This document shows positions 10,911-19,708 of a DNA stretch of 64,000 nt, in pieces. Below the pieces are notes generated by a model. That model was not told where the DNA came from. It searched no databases and saw only the letters and a list, made by a program, of their open reading frames with translations. Positions within the stretch are counted from its first letter, which is position 1; every line of letters starts with the position of its first letter. Made by a program: the position numbers and the translations under genes. Origin of the DNA: Sphingomonas sp. FARSPH (lineage in GTDB: Bacteria; Pseudomonadota; Alphaproteobacteria; Sphingomonadales; Sphingomonadaceae); NCBI RefSeq assembly GCF_003355005.1, contig NZ_CP029985.1:1851001-1915000 (forward strand). Reading direction: 5' to 3'.

Positions 10911-12079
10911 CCGATACCCGCAGCCCGGAAACCCGCAGCCCGGAAAATCGCAGTCCCGTCGACTCCGCCCCCGCGACCGACGAAGCGCAGGCGCAGGCCG
11001 CCGCCGCGCCCGCCAGTTCCGGCTGGCGCCCGACGCCGCCCAGCCGCACCGCGATGATCGTCATCGCGCTCCTCGCCGTCGCGGGCATCCTCGCGGTGCT
11101 CGCCGCGTGGCGACTGCCGCCCTTTGCCACCGCCTATCAATCGACCGACAACGCCTATGTCCGCGGCCGCACGACGGTGATCGCGCCGCAGGTGTCGGGC
11201 TATGTGACGCAGGTGCTCGTCCGCGATTTCGAGCAGGTGCAGGCTGGCCAGCCGCTCGTCCGCATTGATGATCGCATCTATCGCCAGCGCGTCGACCAGG
11301 CGAGCGCGCAGGTCGATGCGCAGGCCGCGACGCTCGCCAACGCGCAGCAATCCGAACGCAGCCGCGAGGCGAGCTTCGCCGCGCAGAACGCCGCGGTCGC
11401 CAATGCGCAGGCGCAGCTGATGCGCGCGCAGGCAGACATGGCGCGCGTCGACGACCTCGTGAAGGACGGGTCGGTCAGCTTGCGCGAACGCGACCAGACG
11501 CTCGCCGCGCTGCGCCAGGCGCAGGCCGCGGTGCAGCAGGCGAACGCCGCGCGCGAGATCGCGCGGCAGGACATCCGCACGGTGCAGGTCGGCCGTGGCG
11601 GCCAGCGGGCCGGCGTCTCGGGCGCGGAAGCCGCGCAGCGGCTCGCGCAGATCGACCTTGCCAACACCGTGATCCGCGCGCCCGAAAACGGCCGTTTGTC
11701 GGAGGTCGGCGTGCGCGTCGGCCAATATGTGACGGCGGGCTCGCAGTTGATGTTCCTTGTGCCGCCCGAAACCTGGGTCATCGCCAATTTCAAGGAGGCG
11801 CAGACCGCGCGGATGATGGTGGGCCAGCCCGCCAGTTTCACCGTCGACGGCCTCGCCAACGCGCGCCTGACGGGCCGTGTCGAGCGCATCTCGCCCGCCG
11901 CCGGATCCGAATTCGCGGTGCTCAAGGCGGACAATGCGACGGGCAATTTCACCAAGGTGCCGCAACGGATCGCGGTGCGCATCCGCATCGATCCCGGCCA
12001 GCCGCTGATCCAGCGCCTGCGCCCCGGCATGTCGGTGCAGGCCCGCGTCGACACCACCTCCGGCCCGGCGGTGCGGTGA
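10907..12079 (+). CDS. HlyD/EmrA-family periplasmic adaptor of efflux pump
   Basis: A 390-residue membrane-fusion protein. After a Ser/Pro-rich cytosolic tail of about 40 residues there is one membrane anchor (about 45-68). Next comes the biotinyl-lipoyl segment typical of EmrA (YQSTDNAYVRGRTTVIAPQV), a long Ala/Gln-rich coiled-coil hairpin (about 120-235), the second lipoyl half (IRAPENGRLSEVGVRVGQYV) and a beta-barrel domain. It connects the MFS pump to the outer-membrane channel across the periplasm. It overlaps the upstream pump gene (ATGA) and the downstream channel gene (TGATG), so all three should be made together. Confidence 0.93.
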   Translation: MTDTRSPETRSPENRSPVDSAPATDEAQAQAAAAPASSGWRPTPPSRTAMIVIALLAVAGILAVLAAWRLPPFATAYQSTDNAYVRGRTTVIAPQVSGYVTQVLVRDFEQVQAGQPLVRIDDRIYRQRVDQASAQVDAQAATLANAQQSERSREASFAAQNAAVANAQAQLMRAQADMARVDDLVKDGSVSLRERDQTLAALRQAQAAVQQANAAREIARQDIRTVQVGRGGQRAGVSGAEAAQRLAQIDLANTVIRAPENGRLSEVGVRVGQYVTAGSQLMFLVPPETWVIANFKEAQTARMMVGQPASFTVDGLANARLTGRVERISPAAGSEFAVLKADNATGNFTKVPQRIAVRIRIDPGQPLIQRLRPGMSVQARVDTTSGPAVR

Positions 12080-13644
12080 TGCGTGTCCTGCGAAACGGGT
12101 CCTCCTTCTTCCCCGGCGAAAGCCGGGGCCCAGTTGCGAAGGCCATCGTTGGGACGCGTTCCGCGCTGTTGCGTGCGTCTCCCAACTGGGTCCCGGCCTC
12201 CGCCGGGGAAGAACCAAGGGTTGCACGCGCAGCTCCTTCGCGTCTTCGCGTCTTCGCGCGCACCCTTCTCACCGTCGCCGCGACCGCCACGCTCGCGGCC
12301 TGCATCGGTCCGCGCTCCGCGCCGCCCGCCGCCAGCGCGGTTGTGCCGCCGCCGGCGTGGCGCACCGCGCTCGGCCCCGGCGCGCCGATCCGGGCCGACT
12401 GGTGGAATGCGTTCGGCGATCCAGTGCTGACCGATCTCGTCGCGCGTGCGCTGGCGAACAACGTCGACCTCGCCACCGCCGCCGCGCGCGTCGAGGAGGC
12501 GCGCGCGGCGCTGCGCCTCGCCCGCGCGCAGCAGACGCCGCAGATCGGCGGGCAGGCGCCCTCGACCGGCGGCCAGACGGTGAGCCCGTTCGGTACGCCT
12601 AGCGATGCGATCGGCGCCGCGCCCGCGGTCACCGCCAGCTACGACCTCGACATGTTCGGTCGGCTGCGGCAGGCGAGCCGCGCCGCCCGCGCGCAGGCGC
12701 TCGCCAGCGAGGGCGCGCGCGACACCGTCCGCCTCGCCATCGCGAGCGGCGTCGCCAACGGCTACATCAGCTTGCGCGGCCTCGACCAGCGGCTCGCCGT
12801 CGCGCGCCAGACGCTCGCGGCGCGCGCGGAGGGGCTGCGCATCGCGCGCCGCCGGGCCGAGACGGGCTATACGTCGAACCTCGAGCTGCATCAGGCGGAA
12901 TCGGAATATCAGGCGACGCTGCAACTCGTCCCCGCCGCCGAACTCGCGGTCAGTCGGCAGGAAAATGCGCTCAGCCTGCTGCTCGGCGAGGCGCCGCGGG
13001 CGATCCCGCGGGGTCTGCCGCTCGACCGGCTGACGACGCCTGCGATTCCCGACGGGCTGCCCGCCGACCTGCTGCGACGGCGCCCCGATCTGTTCCAGGC
13101 CGAACAATCGCTCGTCGCCGCCGACCGCACGCTCGACAGTGCGCGCGCGGCGATGCTGCCCAATGTCGCGTTGACGGGCAGCGCCGGCGTCACCTTGTCC
13201 ACCGTGCTCGCCAACCCGATCGGCGTCTTCACGCTCGGCGCGAATATCCTGTCGCCGATCTTCGACGGCGGCCGGCTGCGTGCGCAGACCGACGTCGCCG
13301 CCGCGCGCCGCGATCAGGCGGCCTTCGCCTATCGCCGCGCCGCGCTCACCGCCTTTCGCGAGGTCGACGACGCACTCGCCGGCGTACGTCGCTCGGGCGA
13401 ACAGGCGCAGGCGCTCGGCGGTCAGGTCGACGCGCTCGCCGCGGCGCTGCGCAACGCCAGCAACCGCTATCGCGCGGGGTACAGCGCCTATATCGACCAG
13501 CTGGACGCACAACGCGGCCTGCTCGCCGCCGAACTCGCGCTGGTGCAGGCGCGCGCGGATCGCCTCAACGCCTATGTCGCGCTCTACCAGGCGATGGGCG
13601 GCGGCTGGAGCGTTGCGGATATCGCGACGACCTCGCGCCGATGA
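12079..13644 (+). CDS. NodT-family efflux outer-membrane lipoprotein with repeat-derived leader
   Basis: A TolC/OprM-like channel of 521 residues with two outer-membrane-factor repeats (DIAVRARALANNVDL-like helices, then LLRRRPDLFQAEQSL). The lipobox LAAC marks a lipid-anchored cysteine at about residue 75, unusually far from the start. Residues from about 10 to 45 are encoded by a GC-rich inverted repeat (12106-12213), and no in-frame start codon lies between that repeat and the hydrophobic lipoprotein signal. The true start is therefore either this coupled ATG or a TTG inside the repeat at about 12169. The leader looks like an insertion that has been tolerated. It is the third gene of the efflux operon. 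Confidence 0.9.
   Translation: MRVLRNGSSFFPGESRGPVAKAIVGTRSALLRASPNWVPASAGEEPRVARAAPSRLRVFARTLLTVAATATLAACIGPRSAPPAASAVVPPPAWRTALGPGAPIRADWWNAFGDPVLTDLVARALANNVDLATAAARVEEARAALRLARAQQTPQIGGQAPSTGGQTVSPFGTPSDAIGAAPAVTASYDLDMFGRLRQASRAARAQALASEGARDTVRLAIASGVANGYISLRGLDQRLAVARQTLAARAEGLRIARRRAETGYTSNLELHQAESEYQATLQLVPAAELAVSRQENALSLLLGEAPRAIPRGLPLDRLTTPAIPDGLPADLLRRRPDLFQAEQSLVAADRTLDSARAAMLPNVALTGSAGVTLSTVLANPIGVFTLGANILSPIFDGGRLRAQTDVAAARRDQAAFAYRRAALTAFREVDDALAGVRRSGEQAQALGGQVDALAAALRNASNRYRAGYSAYIDQLDAQRGLLAAELALVQARADRLNAYVALYQAMGGGWSVADIATTSRR
12106..12213. repeat. REP-like inverted repeat inside the 5' end of the outer-membrane factor gene
   Basis: Two 31-nt arms (12106-12136 and 12183-12213) are near-perfect inverted copies with about three mismatches, separated by 46 nt. 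Each arm carries the palindromic core CCCCGGC...GCCGGGG. The element is read in frame as coding sequence. Confidence 0.85.
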
Positions 13645-13723
13645 AGGCCCCCTTCGGTCATATGGGATCGACCCGCGCGCTCGCTCGTTCCGCCGACCCG
13701 TCCAACCCTTTGACCGACCCCCG

Positions 13724-15823
13724 ATGCCGATGTCCGACCCCCTTATGACAGACGACGTGCAGAGCAGCGTTGGCAGCTGGGACTGGGACATCCCGGCCGA
13801 CCGGGTCACCGCCGATCCGGGGTTTGCCGCGCTCTACGGCGTCGATGTGGCGCAGGCGCAGCGCGGCGTCCCGATCGCGTCCTTCTTCGCCGGCATTCAC
13901 CCCGATGATGTGGCGCGCGTCCACGAGGAGGTCGACCGCACGATCGCGACGGGCGGCGAATTCAGCAGCGAATACCGCCTCGTCCAGCCCGACGGGCGCA
14001 GCCTGTGGGTGATGGCGAAGGGGCGCTGCATCCTCGACGACGTCGGCCGGCCATCGCGCTTTCCGGGGATCAGCTTCGACATCGATGCGCGCAAGCGTGC
14101 CGAGCTGCGCCTCGCCGGCCTGATCGAACTCAACGATCGGCTGCGCGAACCGGGGGATGCCGCCGATCTCGCCTTCGCCGCCGCCGAAATCCTCGGCCGG
14201 TTGTTTGAAGTGGGGCGGGTCGGCTACGGCACGATCGACCGCGCCGCGGAAACCATCGTCACCGAACGCGCCTGGTGCGCGCCGGGGATTTCGCCATTGC
14301 CGGCTATCCTGCACTTTCGCGACTATGGCTCGTACATCGAGGATCTGAAGCGCGGCGATACCGTCGCGATCGACGATGCGTACAAGGACCCGCGCACGCG
14401 CGCCACCGCGGAGGCATTGAAGGGTCTTTCCGCATTGTCGTTCATCAACATGCCGGTGACCGAACAGGGCGGCTTCGTCGCGCTGCTCTACCTCAACCAC
14501 CCCGTGCCGCGCGTCTGGCGACCCGACGAGGTCGCCTTCGTCCGCGATGTCGCGGAACGGACGCGCGATGCGGTCGAGCGGCGGCGCGCCGAACAGGATC
14601 TGGCGGCGCTCACCGCCTCGCTCGAGGAACAGGTCCATGCCCGCACCGCCGAGCTGATGGCGGCGGAGGAGCATCTGCGCCAGGCGCAGAAGATGGAAGC
14701 GGTCGGCCAGCTCACCGGCGGACTCGCGCACGATTTTAACAACATGCTCACCGGCATCTCCGGCGCGCTCGAGATGATGCAGGTGCGCATCCGGCAGGGG
14801 CGGATAAACGACCTCGACCGCTACGTCAGCGCGGCGCAGGGCGCGGCGAAGCGGGCGGCGGCGCTCACCCACCGCCTGCTCGCCTTTTCGCGCCGCCAGA
14901 CGCTCGATCCCAAGCCGACCGACGTCAACCGCCTGGTCGCCGACATGCACGACCTCATCCAGCGGACCGTCGGGCCGGCGATCGGCGTGGAACTGGTCGG
15001 ACAGTCCGGGCTATGGCCCGCGATGGTCGATCCCAACCAGCTCGAGAATGCGCTGCTCAACCTGTGCATCAATGCGCGCGATGCGATGCCCGATGGCGGG
15101 CGCATCACGATCGAGACCGCCAACCGCTGGCTCGACCAGCGTGCCGCGCGCGAACGCGACCTCGATCCGGGCCAGTATCTGTCGCTGTGCGTCACCGACA
15201 CCGGCACCGGCATGACGCCGGAGGTGCAGGCGCGCGCCTTCGACCCCTTCTACACCACCAAACCGATGGGGGAGGGGACGGGCCTCGGCCTGTCGATGAT
15301 CTACGGCTTCGCACGCCAGTCAGGCGGCCAGGTGCGCATCTATTCGGAACTGGGGCAGGGGACGACGATGTGCATCTACCTGCCCCGCCATTACGGCGAT
15401 GCGGCGGAGGAGGATGCGTCCACGATCGTCGCTGCGTCGCCGCGCGCAGGCGAGGGACAGGCGACGGTGATGGTCGTCGACGACGAACCGACGATCCGCA
15501 TGCTGGTGACCGAAGTGCTTTGCGAGATGGGGCATAACGTGCTTGAGGCGGGCGACGCCGCTGCGGCGATGCGCCTGTTCGCGACCGGCACGCCCGTCGA
15601 CCTGCTCATCACCGACGTCGGTCTGCCGGGCCAGATCAACGGCCGCCAGCTCGCCGACGCGGTGCTGGAGGAGCGGGCCGGGCTGAAGGTGTTGTTCATC
15701 ACCGGCTATGCCGAAAATGCGGTGATCGGCAACGGTCCGCTCGCTCCCAACATGGGCCTCGTCACCAAACCCTTCGCGATGGAGCATATCGCCGATCGGA
15801 TCGCGGCGCTGCTGCGGGAATAG
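13724..15823 (+). CDS. Hybrid histidine kinase with PAS, GAF and receiver domains
   Basis: A 699-residue soluble sensor. Domains in order: PAS with PAC (about 12-125; SVGSWDWDIPADRV ... SEYRLVQPDGRSLWVMAKG), GAF (about 130-290), coiled linker, HisKA with phospho-acceptor His336 in GGLAHDFNNML, HATPase (NLCINARDAMPDGG, DTGTGM, GEGTGLGLSMIYG), and a C-terminal receiver (about 580-699) with Asp631 in LLITDVGLPG. There are no membrane segments, so it senses a cytoplasmic cue such as light, redox or a ligand. The start is ATG 13724; ATGs at 13730 and 13745 are alternatives, and none has a strong ribosome site. No stand-alone DNA-binding partner is adjacent. Confidence 0.92.
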   Translation: MPMSDPLMTDDVQSSVGSWDWDIPADRVTADPGFAALYGVDVAQAQRGVPIASFFAGIHPDDVARVHEEVDRTIATGGEFSSEYRLVQPDGRSLWVMAKGRCILDDVGRPSRFPGISFDIDARKRAELRLAGLIELNDRLREPGDAADLAFAAAEILGRLFEVGRVGYGTIDRAAETIVTERAWCAPGISPLPAILHFRDYGSYIEDLKRGDTVAIDDAYKDPRTRATAEALKGLSALSFINMPVTEQGGFVALLYLNHPVPRVWRPDEVAFVRDVAERTRDAVERRRAEQDLAALTASLEEQVHARTAELMAAEEHLRQAQKMEAVGQLTGGLAHDFNNMLTGISGALEMMQVRIRQGRINDLDRYVSAAQGAAKRAAALTHRLLAFSRRQTLDPKPTDVNRLVADMHDLIQRTVGPAIGVELVGQSGLWPAMVDPNQLENALLNLCINARDAMPDGGRITIETANRWLDQRAARERDLDPGQYLSLCVTDTGTGMTPEVQARAFDPFYTTKPMGEGTGLGLSMIYGFARQSGGQVRIYSELGQGTTMCIYLPRHYGDAAEEDASTIVAASPRAGEGQATVMVVDDEPTIRMLVTEVLCEMGHNVLEAGDAAAAMRLFATGTPVDLLITDVGLPGQINGRQLADAVLEERAGLKVLFITGYAENAVIGNGPLAPNMGLVTKPFAMEHIADRIAALLRE

Positions 15824-15865
15824 CCGTCCTCTCTCGCTCTCTCCCTGCCGCGCTATGGGAGCGGG

Positions 15866-16690
15866 TCACGCCATCGCCAATATCCGCTTCGCCTCCGCCA
15901 GGTGCAGCCGCTCGACCATCGCGCCGTCCAGCCGGATCGCGCCCTTGCCCGCCGCCTCGGGTGCGGCAAAGGCCGCGACCACGGCGCGCGCCCAGGCGAT
16001 CTCGGCAGCGTCCGGCCCGAACGCCGCGTTCGCCGCATCGATCTGGCCCGGGTGGATCAGCGTCTTGCCGTCGAAGCCCAGCATCGCGCCCTGCGCGCAT
16101 TCCGCCGCCAGTCGTGCCGCATCACCGATCGCGTTGCACACGCCGTCGAGCACCGTCAGCCCCGCCGCGCGGCCCGCGATCACGATCTGCGCCAGCACCG
16201 GGACCAGCGGTGCCCGGTCCGTCCCGGGTCGGCAGCGCATCTCCTTGGCAAGGTCGTTGGTCCCCGCGATCAGCACGGTGCAGCGTGCGGCCGCGGCCGC
16301 GCCGACGATCTCGCCCAGCCGCAGCACCGCGCCGCACGTCTCGATCATCGCCCACAACGGCGGTCCGTCCGCGCCGACGGCATCCCGCGCCGCATGCAGA
16401 TCGTCCGCCGACGACACCTTGGGCAACACCACCGCCATCGCCCCTCCCGCCGCCGCGGCATCGTCGCGTCCCCAGGGCGTGTCGAGCGCGTTGATCCGGA
16501 TCGCCACCGCCCGATCGCGCGCGGTCGCCGTCGCGGCATCACGCGCCGCCGCCTTCGCCTCGGGCGCCACGGCATCCTCCAGGTCGAGGATCGCGGCATC
16601 GCAGGCGAGGGTCGCGAGCTTGGCGATCGCACGCGGGTTGGATGCCGGCAGGAACAAGACGCTGCGCCGCCGTCCATCGATCGTCGTCAT
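15866..16690 (-). CDS. HpcH/HpaI (CitE-like) CoA ester lyase family protein
   Basis: A 274-residue TIM-barrel protein starting SVLFLPASNPRAIAKL, the CitE-type entry. It has an Arg-containing acyl-binding region, IETCGAVL with the metal-binding Glu, the Asp ligand in ILDLEDAVAPEAK, and the C-terminal GFDGKTLIHPGQI signature. Family members cleave or condense CoA thioesters such as citramalyl-CoA, malyl-CoA or beta-methylmalyl-CoA. No citrate-lyase alpha or gamma subunit is nearby, so this is the stand-alone type. It begins 13 nt after the mprF stop with a good AGGAGG site, so it is likely the last gene of that operon although its chemistry seems unrelated. Confidence 0.9.
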   Translation of the reverse strand: MTTIDGRRRSVLFLPASNPRAIAKLATLACDAAILDLEDAVAPEAKAAARDAATATARDRAVAIRINALDTPWGRDDAAAAGGAMAVVLPKVSSADDLHAARDAVGADGPPLWAMIETCGAVLRLGEIVGAAAAARCTVLIAGTNDLAKEMRCRPGTDRAPLVPVLAQIVIAGRAAGLTVLDGVCNAIGDAARLAAECAQGAMLGFDGKTLIHPGQIDAANAAFGPDAAEIAWARAVVAAFAAPEAAGKGAIRLDGAMVERLHLAEAKRILAMA

Positions 16691-16703
16691 CGCACCGGTC
16701 CTC

Positions 16704-19265
16704 CTATCCGCTCACCAGCCGCGCCAGGTCGAGCAAAGCCTTGGGCATCGCCACCCCCGGCGGCGCCGCGATATAGCGCGCCTCCCACGCCGGCCCGAAC
16801 TTCGCCTTGAACGCGCGCAACCCCGCAAAGCCATAGATCCGCTCGCCATTGGCGAACAATGCATGGCCCAGCCGCGCCCACACCGGCGCCAGCCGCCCCG
16901 TCGGCAGTCCGGCGAGTGGCGCCATGCCCAGGTTGAACCGCGCGAACCCCTGCGCACGGCCCCATTCGATCATCCGCACCATCATCGCCTCCATCGTGCC
17001 ATAAGGCGCGTCGGGCAGGTGGCGCATCAGATCGACCGAAAGCTCGGCGCCGTCCCCCGATGCCCAGACATTGGCGAAGGCGACGATCCGCCCTTCGCAC
17101 CGCACCAGCGCGACCGGGAAACGCGCCAGATAGTCGGGGTCGAACGCGCCCAGGCTGAAGCGCTTCTCGCGCCCCTTCTTGTGCGCCAGCCAGGCGTCGG
17201 ACACCGCGCGCAATTCGTCGATCAGCGCGGGCACCGCGGCGGCGGGCTCGACGCTGAAGACCGCGCCCGCCTGGTCGCTGCGTCGGATCGCGTGGCGCAG
17301 CGATTTGGCGCGCGGCCCCGCAAGCGTGAAGCCGTCGAGCGCGACCACCGCCTCCTCGCCGTATTTGATCGCGTGCAAGCCCAGTTCGACGAACAGCGGC
17401 AGCATGCGCTCGCTCGCCTGATAGACGCACAAGCGCCCGCCGCGCGCGTCGCATGCGCGGCGGATCGCCCAGCCCAGCTCGCTCCACGCCGCGACCGGGC
17501 CGACGGGATCGCCCATCACCGTCCACGTCCGCCCCTGCACCCGGTACATCAGAAACGCGTCGCCCGCCGCCGAGACGATGAAGCTCTTGTCGCCGGTGAA
17601 AGCGAGGTTGGCGTCCGCCCGCCCCGCATGGCGCAACGCCGCAAGGACGGCGGGTGTCGGCGGCGTCTCGCCGACGCGCGCAGTCCGGCGCCCGGTCATC
17701 AACTGCCACAGGCTCGCCGCGGTCAGCAGCACGCCCGCCGCGAAACTGGCGCGCAGGAAGCGCGGCGCATTGGCGTCGAGCGCGAACCGCCACCACAATT
17801 GGTCGGTATAGGCGGTTCGCTTGTACGCGAAGAAGCCGGCCCAGATGCTCAGCGCCAGTGCCACCACCGCCGCCGCCAGCCACGGCCAGCGCGGCCGGTC
17901 GGTCAGCACGCCGCCCTCGCGATAGAAGCTCGGCCGACAATATTGCAGCACGCCCGCGATGACGAGCTGGAGTGAGGCTTCCTCCCAGTCGAGGCCCTTC
18001 ATCAGCGAAAAGATTGCGCCCCCGATCAGCAGCATGCGCGCCGCCGCCCAGCCCGAACGCAGCCGCGCATTGAGCGCTGGCGCGACGAGCAGCAGCGCGG
18101 TGCCGATCAGGCTGCCCGCCATGTGCGAGCCTTCGATGAAGGGGAGGGGCACCAGGTCGTCGAGATCGGTCAGCCGCCCCTTCACCCCCGGCAGTGCGCC
18201 CGAGACGAGCAGGACGAAGCCCGCGACGAAGACGAGCGCGGTCACCGCGGTCGGCGCCAGTGCCTGCGCGGCGCGATCCGCGACGCCGAGCGACCGGCGC
18301 AGCGGATGGCGCAGCCGCCAGGCTTCCGTCGCTGCGATGCCGATCGCCGCGATCAGCAGCGGCAGCAGGTAATAGATCAGCCGATACAGCAACAGCGCGG
18401 CGAAGATCGTCGGCCGCTCCCCCGGCACCGTCGCCAGCACCACCGTCTCGAACACGCCCAGGCCGCCGGGGACGTGCAGCACCAGTGCGACGATCACCGC
18501 GACCGCATAGGCGACGAGGAAATCGGGGTAGGCGCCGATCGCGGTGCCCGGCACGAGCACGAACAGCGCCGCCGATGCGGCCGCCAGGTCGATCAGCGAC
18601 AGCCCGGTCAGCACGCCCATGTCGCGCACCGCGGGTACGGGCATGCGCCACCGGCTGAACCCGATACTGTCGAACCCGCGCGTCCGCGCGATCGGCGGGA
18701 TCGCCAGCATCGCGATCAACCCCGCGCCGATCAACCGCGCGGCGAGCACGGGTACCGTCACCGGCCCCAGCGCGACCGCGCCCGGCGTCAGCAACAGGCC
18801 GATCCCCGCCGCGCCGAAGATGCCGCCCCAGAACGACACGCCCGCGATCCCCGCGACCTGCGCCACCTCGCCCAATGACAGTCCGGCCGCGCCATAGATG
18901 CGTAGGCGCGCGGAGCCGCCGGTCAGCACCGCCATCCCGAAATTGTGGCTGAGCGTGTAGCTGGTGAACGATCCCGCCGCCGCGATCCGCCACGGCAGCG
19001 GCCGCCCGATCGCGCGCAGCGAAACCCAGTCGATGCCGGTCAGCACCAGATAGCTCAGCACCGTCAGCCCCAGCGCCGCCGCGATCCGCCCGTCGGGGAT
19101 GGCGTGCAGCGCGGCGCGCACGTCGCGCAGGTGCACCTGTTTCAGGACGATGTGCAGCGCCTCGAACCCGATCAGTCCGATCACCGCCACCGCCACCACC
19201 GTCAAAATGCGGCGGTGGCGCGCGGCGAGGGCCAGCGCGGCGTCGATCCGGGCGGTCACGTCCAT
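16704..19265 (-). CDS. mprF: Lysyl-phosphatidylglycerol synthase and flippase MprF
   Basis: An 853-residue bifunctional inner-membrane protein. The N-terminal half (to about 530) has some 13-14 helices forming the flippase, with the conserved segment SYTLSHNFGMAVLTGGSARLR. The C-terminal half is the DUF2156 (GNAT-like) synthase that moves lysine from Lys-tRNA to phosphatidylglycerol (DLMRHLPDAPYGTMEAMMV, FNLGMAPLAG, KFGPAWEARYI). Positively charged lipid gives resistance to cationic peptides and acid. The ATG at 19265 overlaps the TGA of the DUF2147 gene by one base, whereas longer upstream frames lie inside that gene. In rhizobia the orthologue lpiA is paired with acvB, and an AcvB/VirJ-like gene is upstream here too. 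Confidence 0.95.
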   Translation of the reverse strand: MDVTARIDAALALAARHRRILTVVAVAVIGLIGFEALHIVLKQVHLRDVRAALHAIPDGRIAAALGLTVLSYLVLTGIDWVSLRAIGRPLPWRIAAAGSFTSYTLSHNFGMAVLTGGSARLRIYGAAGLSLGEVAQVAGIAGVSFWGGIFGAAGIGLLLTPGAVALGPVTVPVLAARLIGAGLIAMLAIPPIARTRGFDSIGFSRWRMPVPAVRDMGVLTGLSLIDLAAASAALFVLVPGTAIGAYPDFLVAYAVAVIVALVLHVPGGLGVFETVVLATVPGERPTIFAALLLYRLIYYLLPLLIAAIGIAATEAWRLRHPLRRSLGVADRAAQALAPTAVTALVFVAGFVLLVSGALPGVKGRLTDLDDLVPLPFIEGSHMAGSLIGTALLLVAPALNARLRSGWAAARMLLIGGAIFSLMKGLDWEEASLQLVIAGVLQYCRPSFYREGGVLTDRPRWPWLAAAVVALALSIWAGFFAYKRTAYTDQLWWRFALDANAPRFLRASFAAGVLLTAASLWQLMTGRRTARVGETPPTPAVLAALRHAGRADANLAFTGDKSFIVSAAGDAFLMYRVQGRTWTVMGDPVGPVAAWSELGWAIRRACDARGGRLCVYQASERMLPLFVELGLHAIKYGEEAVVALDGFTLAGPRAKSLRHAIRRSDQAGAVFSVEPAAAVPALIDELRAVSDAWLAHKKGREKRFSLGAFDPDYLARFPVALVRCEGRIVAFANVWASGDGAELSVDLMRHLPDAPYGTMEAMMVRMIEWGRAQGFARFNLGMAPLAGLPTGRLAPVWARLGHALFANGERIYGFAGLRAFKAKFGPAWEARYIAAPPGVAMPKALLDLARLVSG

Positions 19266-19708
19266 CAGCCGATCCGGTGCCAGACCTGCGATTTGCACAG
19301 GAAACGCCCGACTAGGCATTGCGAGATCGTCAGCTCGGTCGCCGTCGTCTGCTGGATGTGCGAGGCGAAGGTGCGGCCCATGTCGGGCACGAACACGCGG
19401 CCCTCCCAATGGCCCGCGCCGACGCGGCGATAGGCGTGGAGCAGGCGCGTGCCGACCAATGTCGGCAGCTTCGCCTGCCGCGCGGCGGCTTCGGCATGCG
19501 CGCTCGCCCAGACGATCGTGCCGCACAAGGTGTCACCGGGGCACGGATGCGTCTCGACCGCCAGCGTCCCCTTGGGGTTGCTCCACCGGCCGACCACCGG
19601 ATCGTGCGTCGCTTGCAAGGGACGGGCTTGAAAGGCCTGGACTTGCAAGGGGTGGGCCTGCACGGAATGGGCCGACGCGGCGAGCATCAGCGCGATCGAC
19701 GCGATCAT
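19265..19708 (-). CDS. DUF2147-domain secreted protein
   Basis: A 147-residue protein with an N-terminal signal peptide (MIASIALMLAASAHSVQA). The DUF2147 core follows: DPVVGRWSNPKGTLAVET, CGTIVWASA and the C-terminal LVGRFLCKSQVWHRI. The domain has a calycin-like compact beta fold of unknown function and is secreted or periplasmic. Two Cys pairs (PCPGDTLC and CLVGRFLC) may form disulfides. It sits between an AcvB/VirJ-like gene and mprF with 4-nt and 1-nt overlaps, so it is co-translated with a lipid-aminoacylation system. This placement is the only clue to its role. Confidence 0.85.
   Translation of the reverse strand: MIASIALMLAASAHSVQAHPLQVQAFQARPLQATHDPVVGRWSNPKGTLAVETHPCPGDTLCGTIVWASAHAEAAARQAKLPTLVGTRLLHAYRRVGAGHWEGRVFVPDMGRTFASHIQQTTATELTISQCLVGRFLCKSQVWHRIG

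Noticed and set aside
16704..19526. Longer MprF start giving 940 residues
   Set aside because: The extra N-terminus overlaps the DUF2147 gene in another frame and reads as Arg/Pro-rich shadow; ATG 19265 overlaps that gene's stop as expected.
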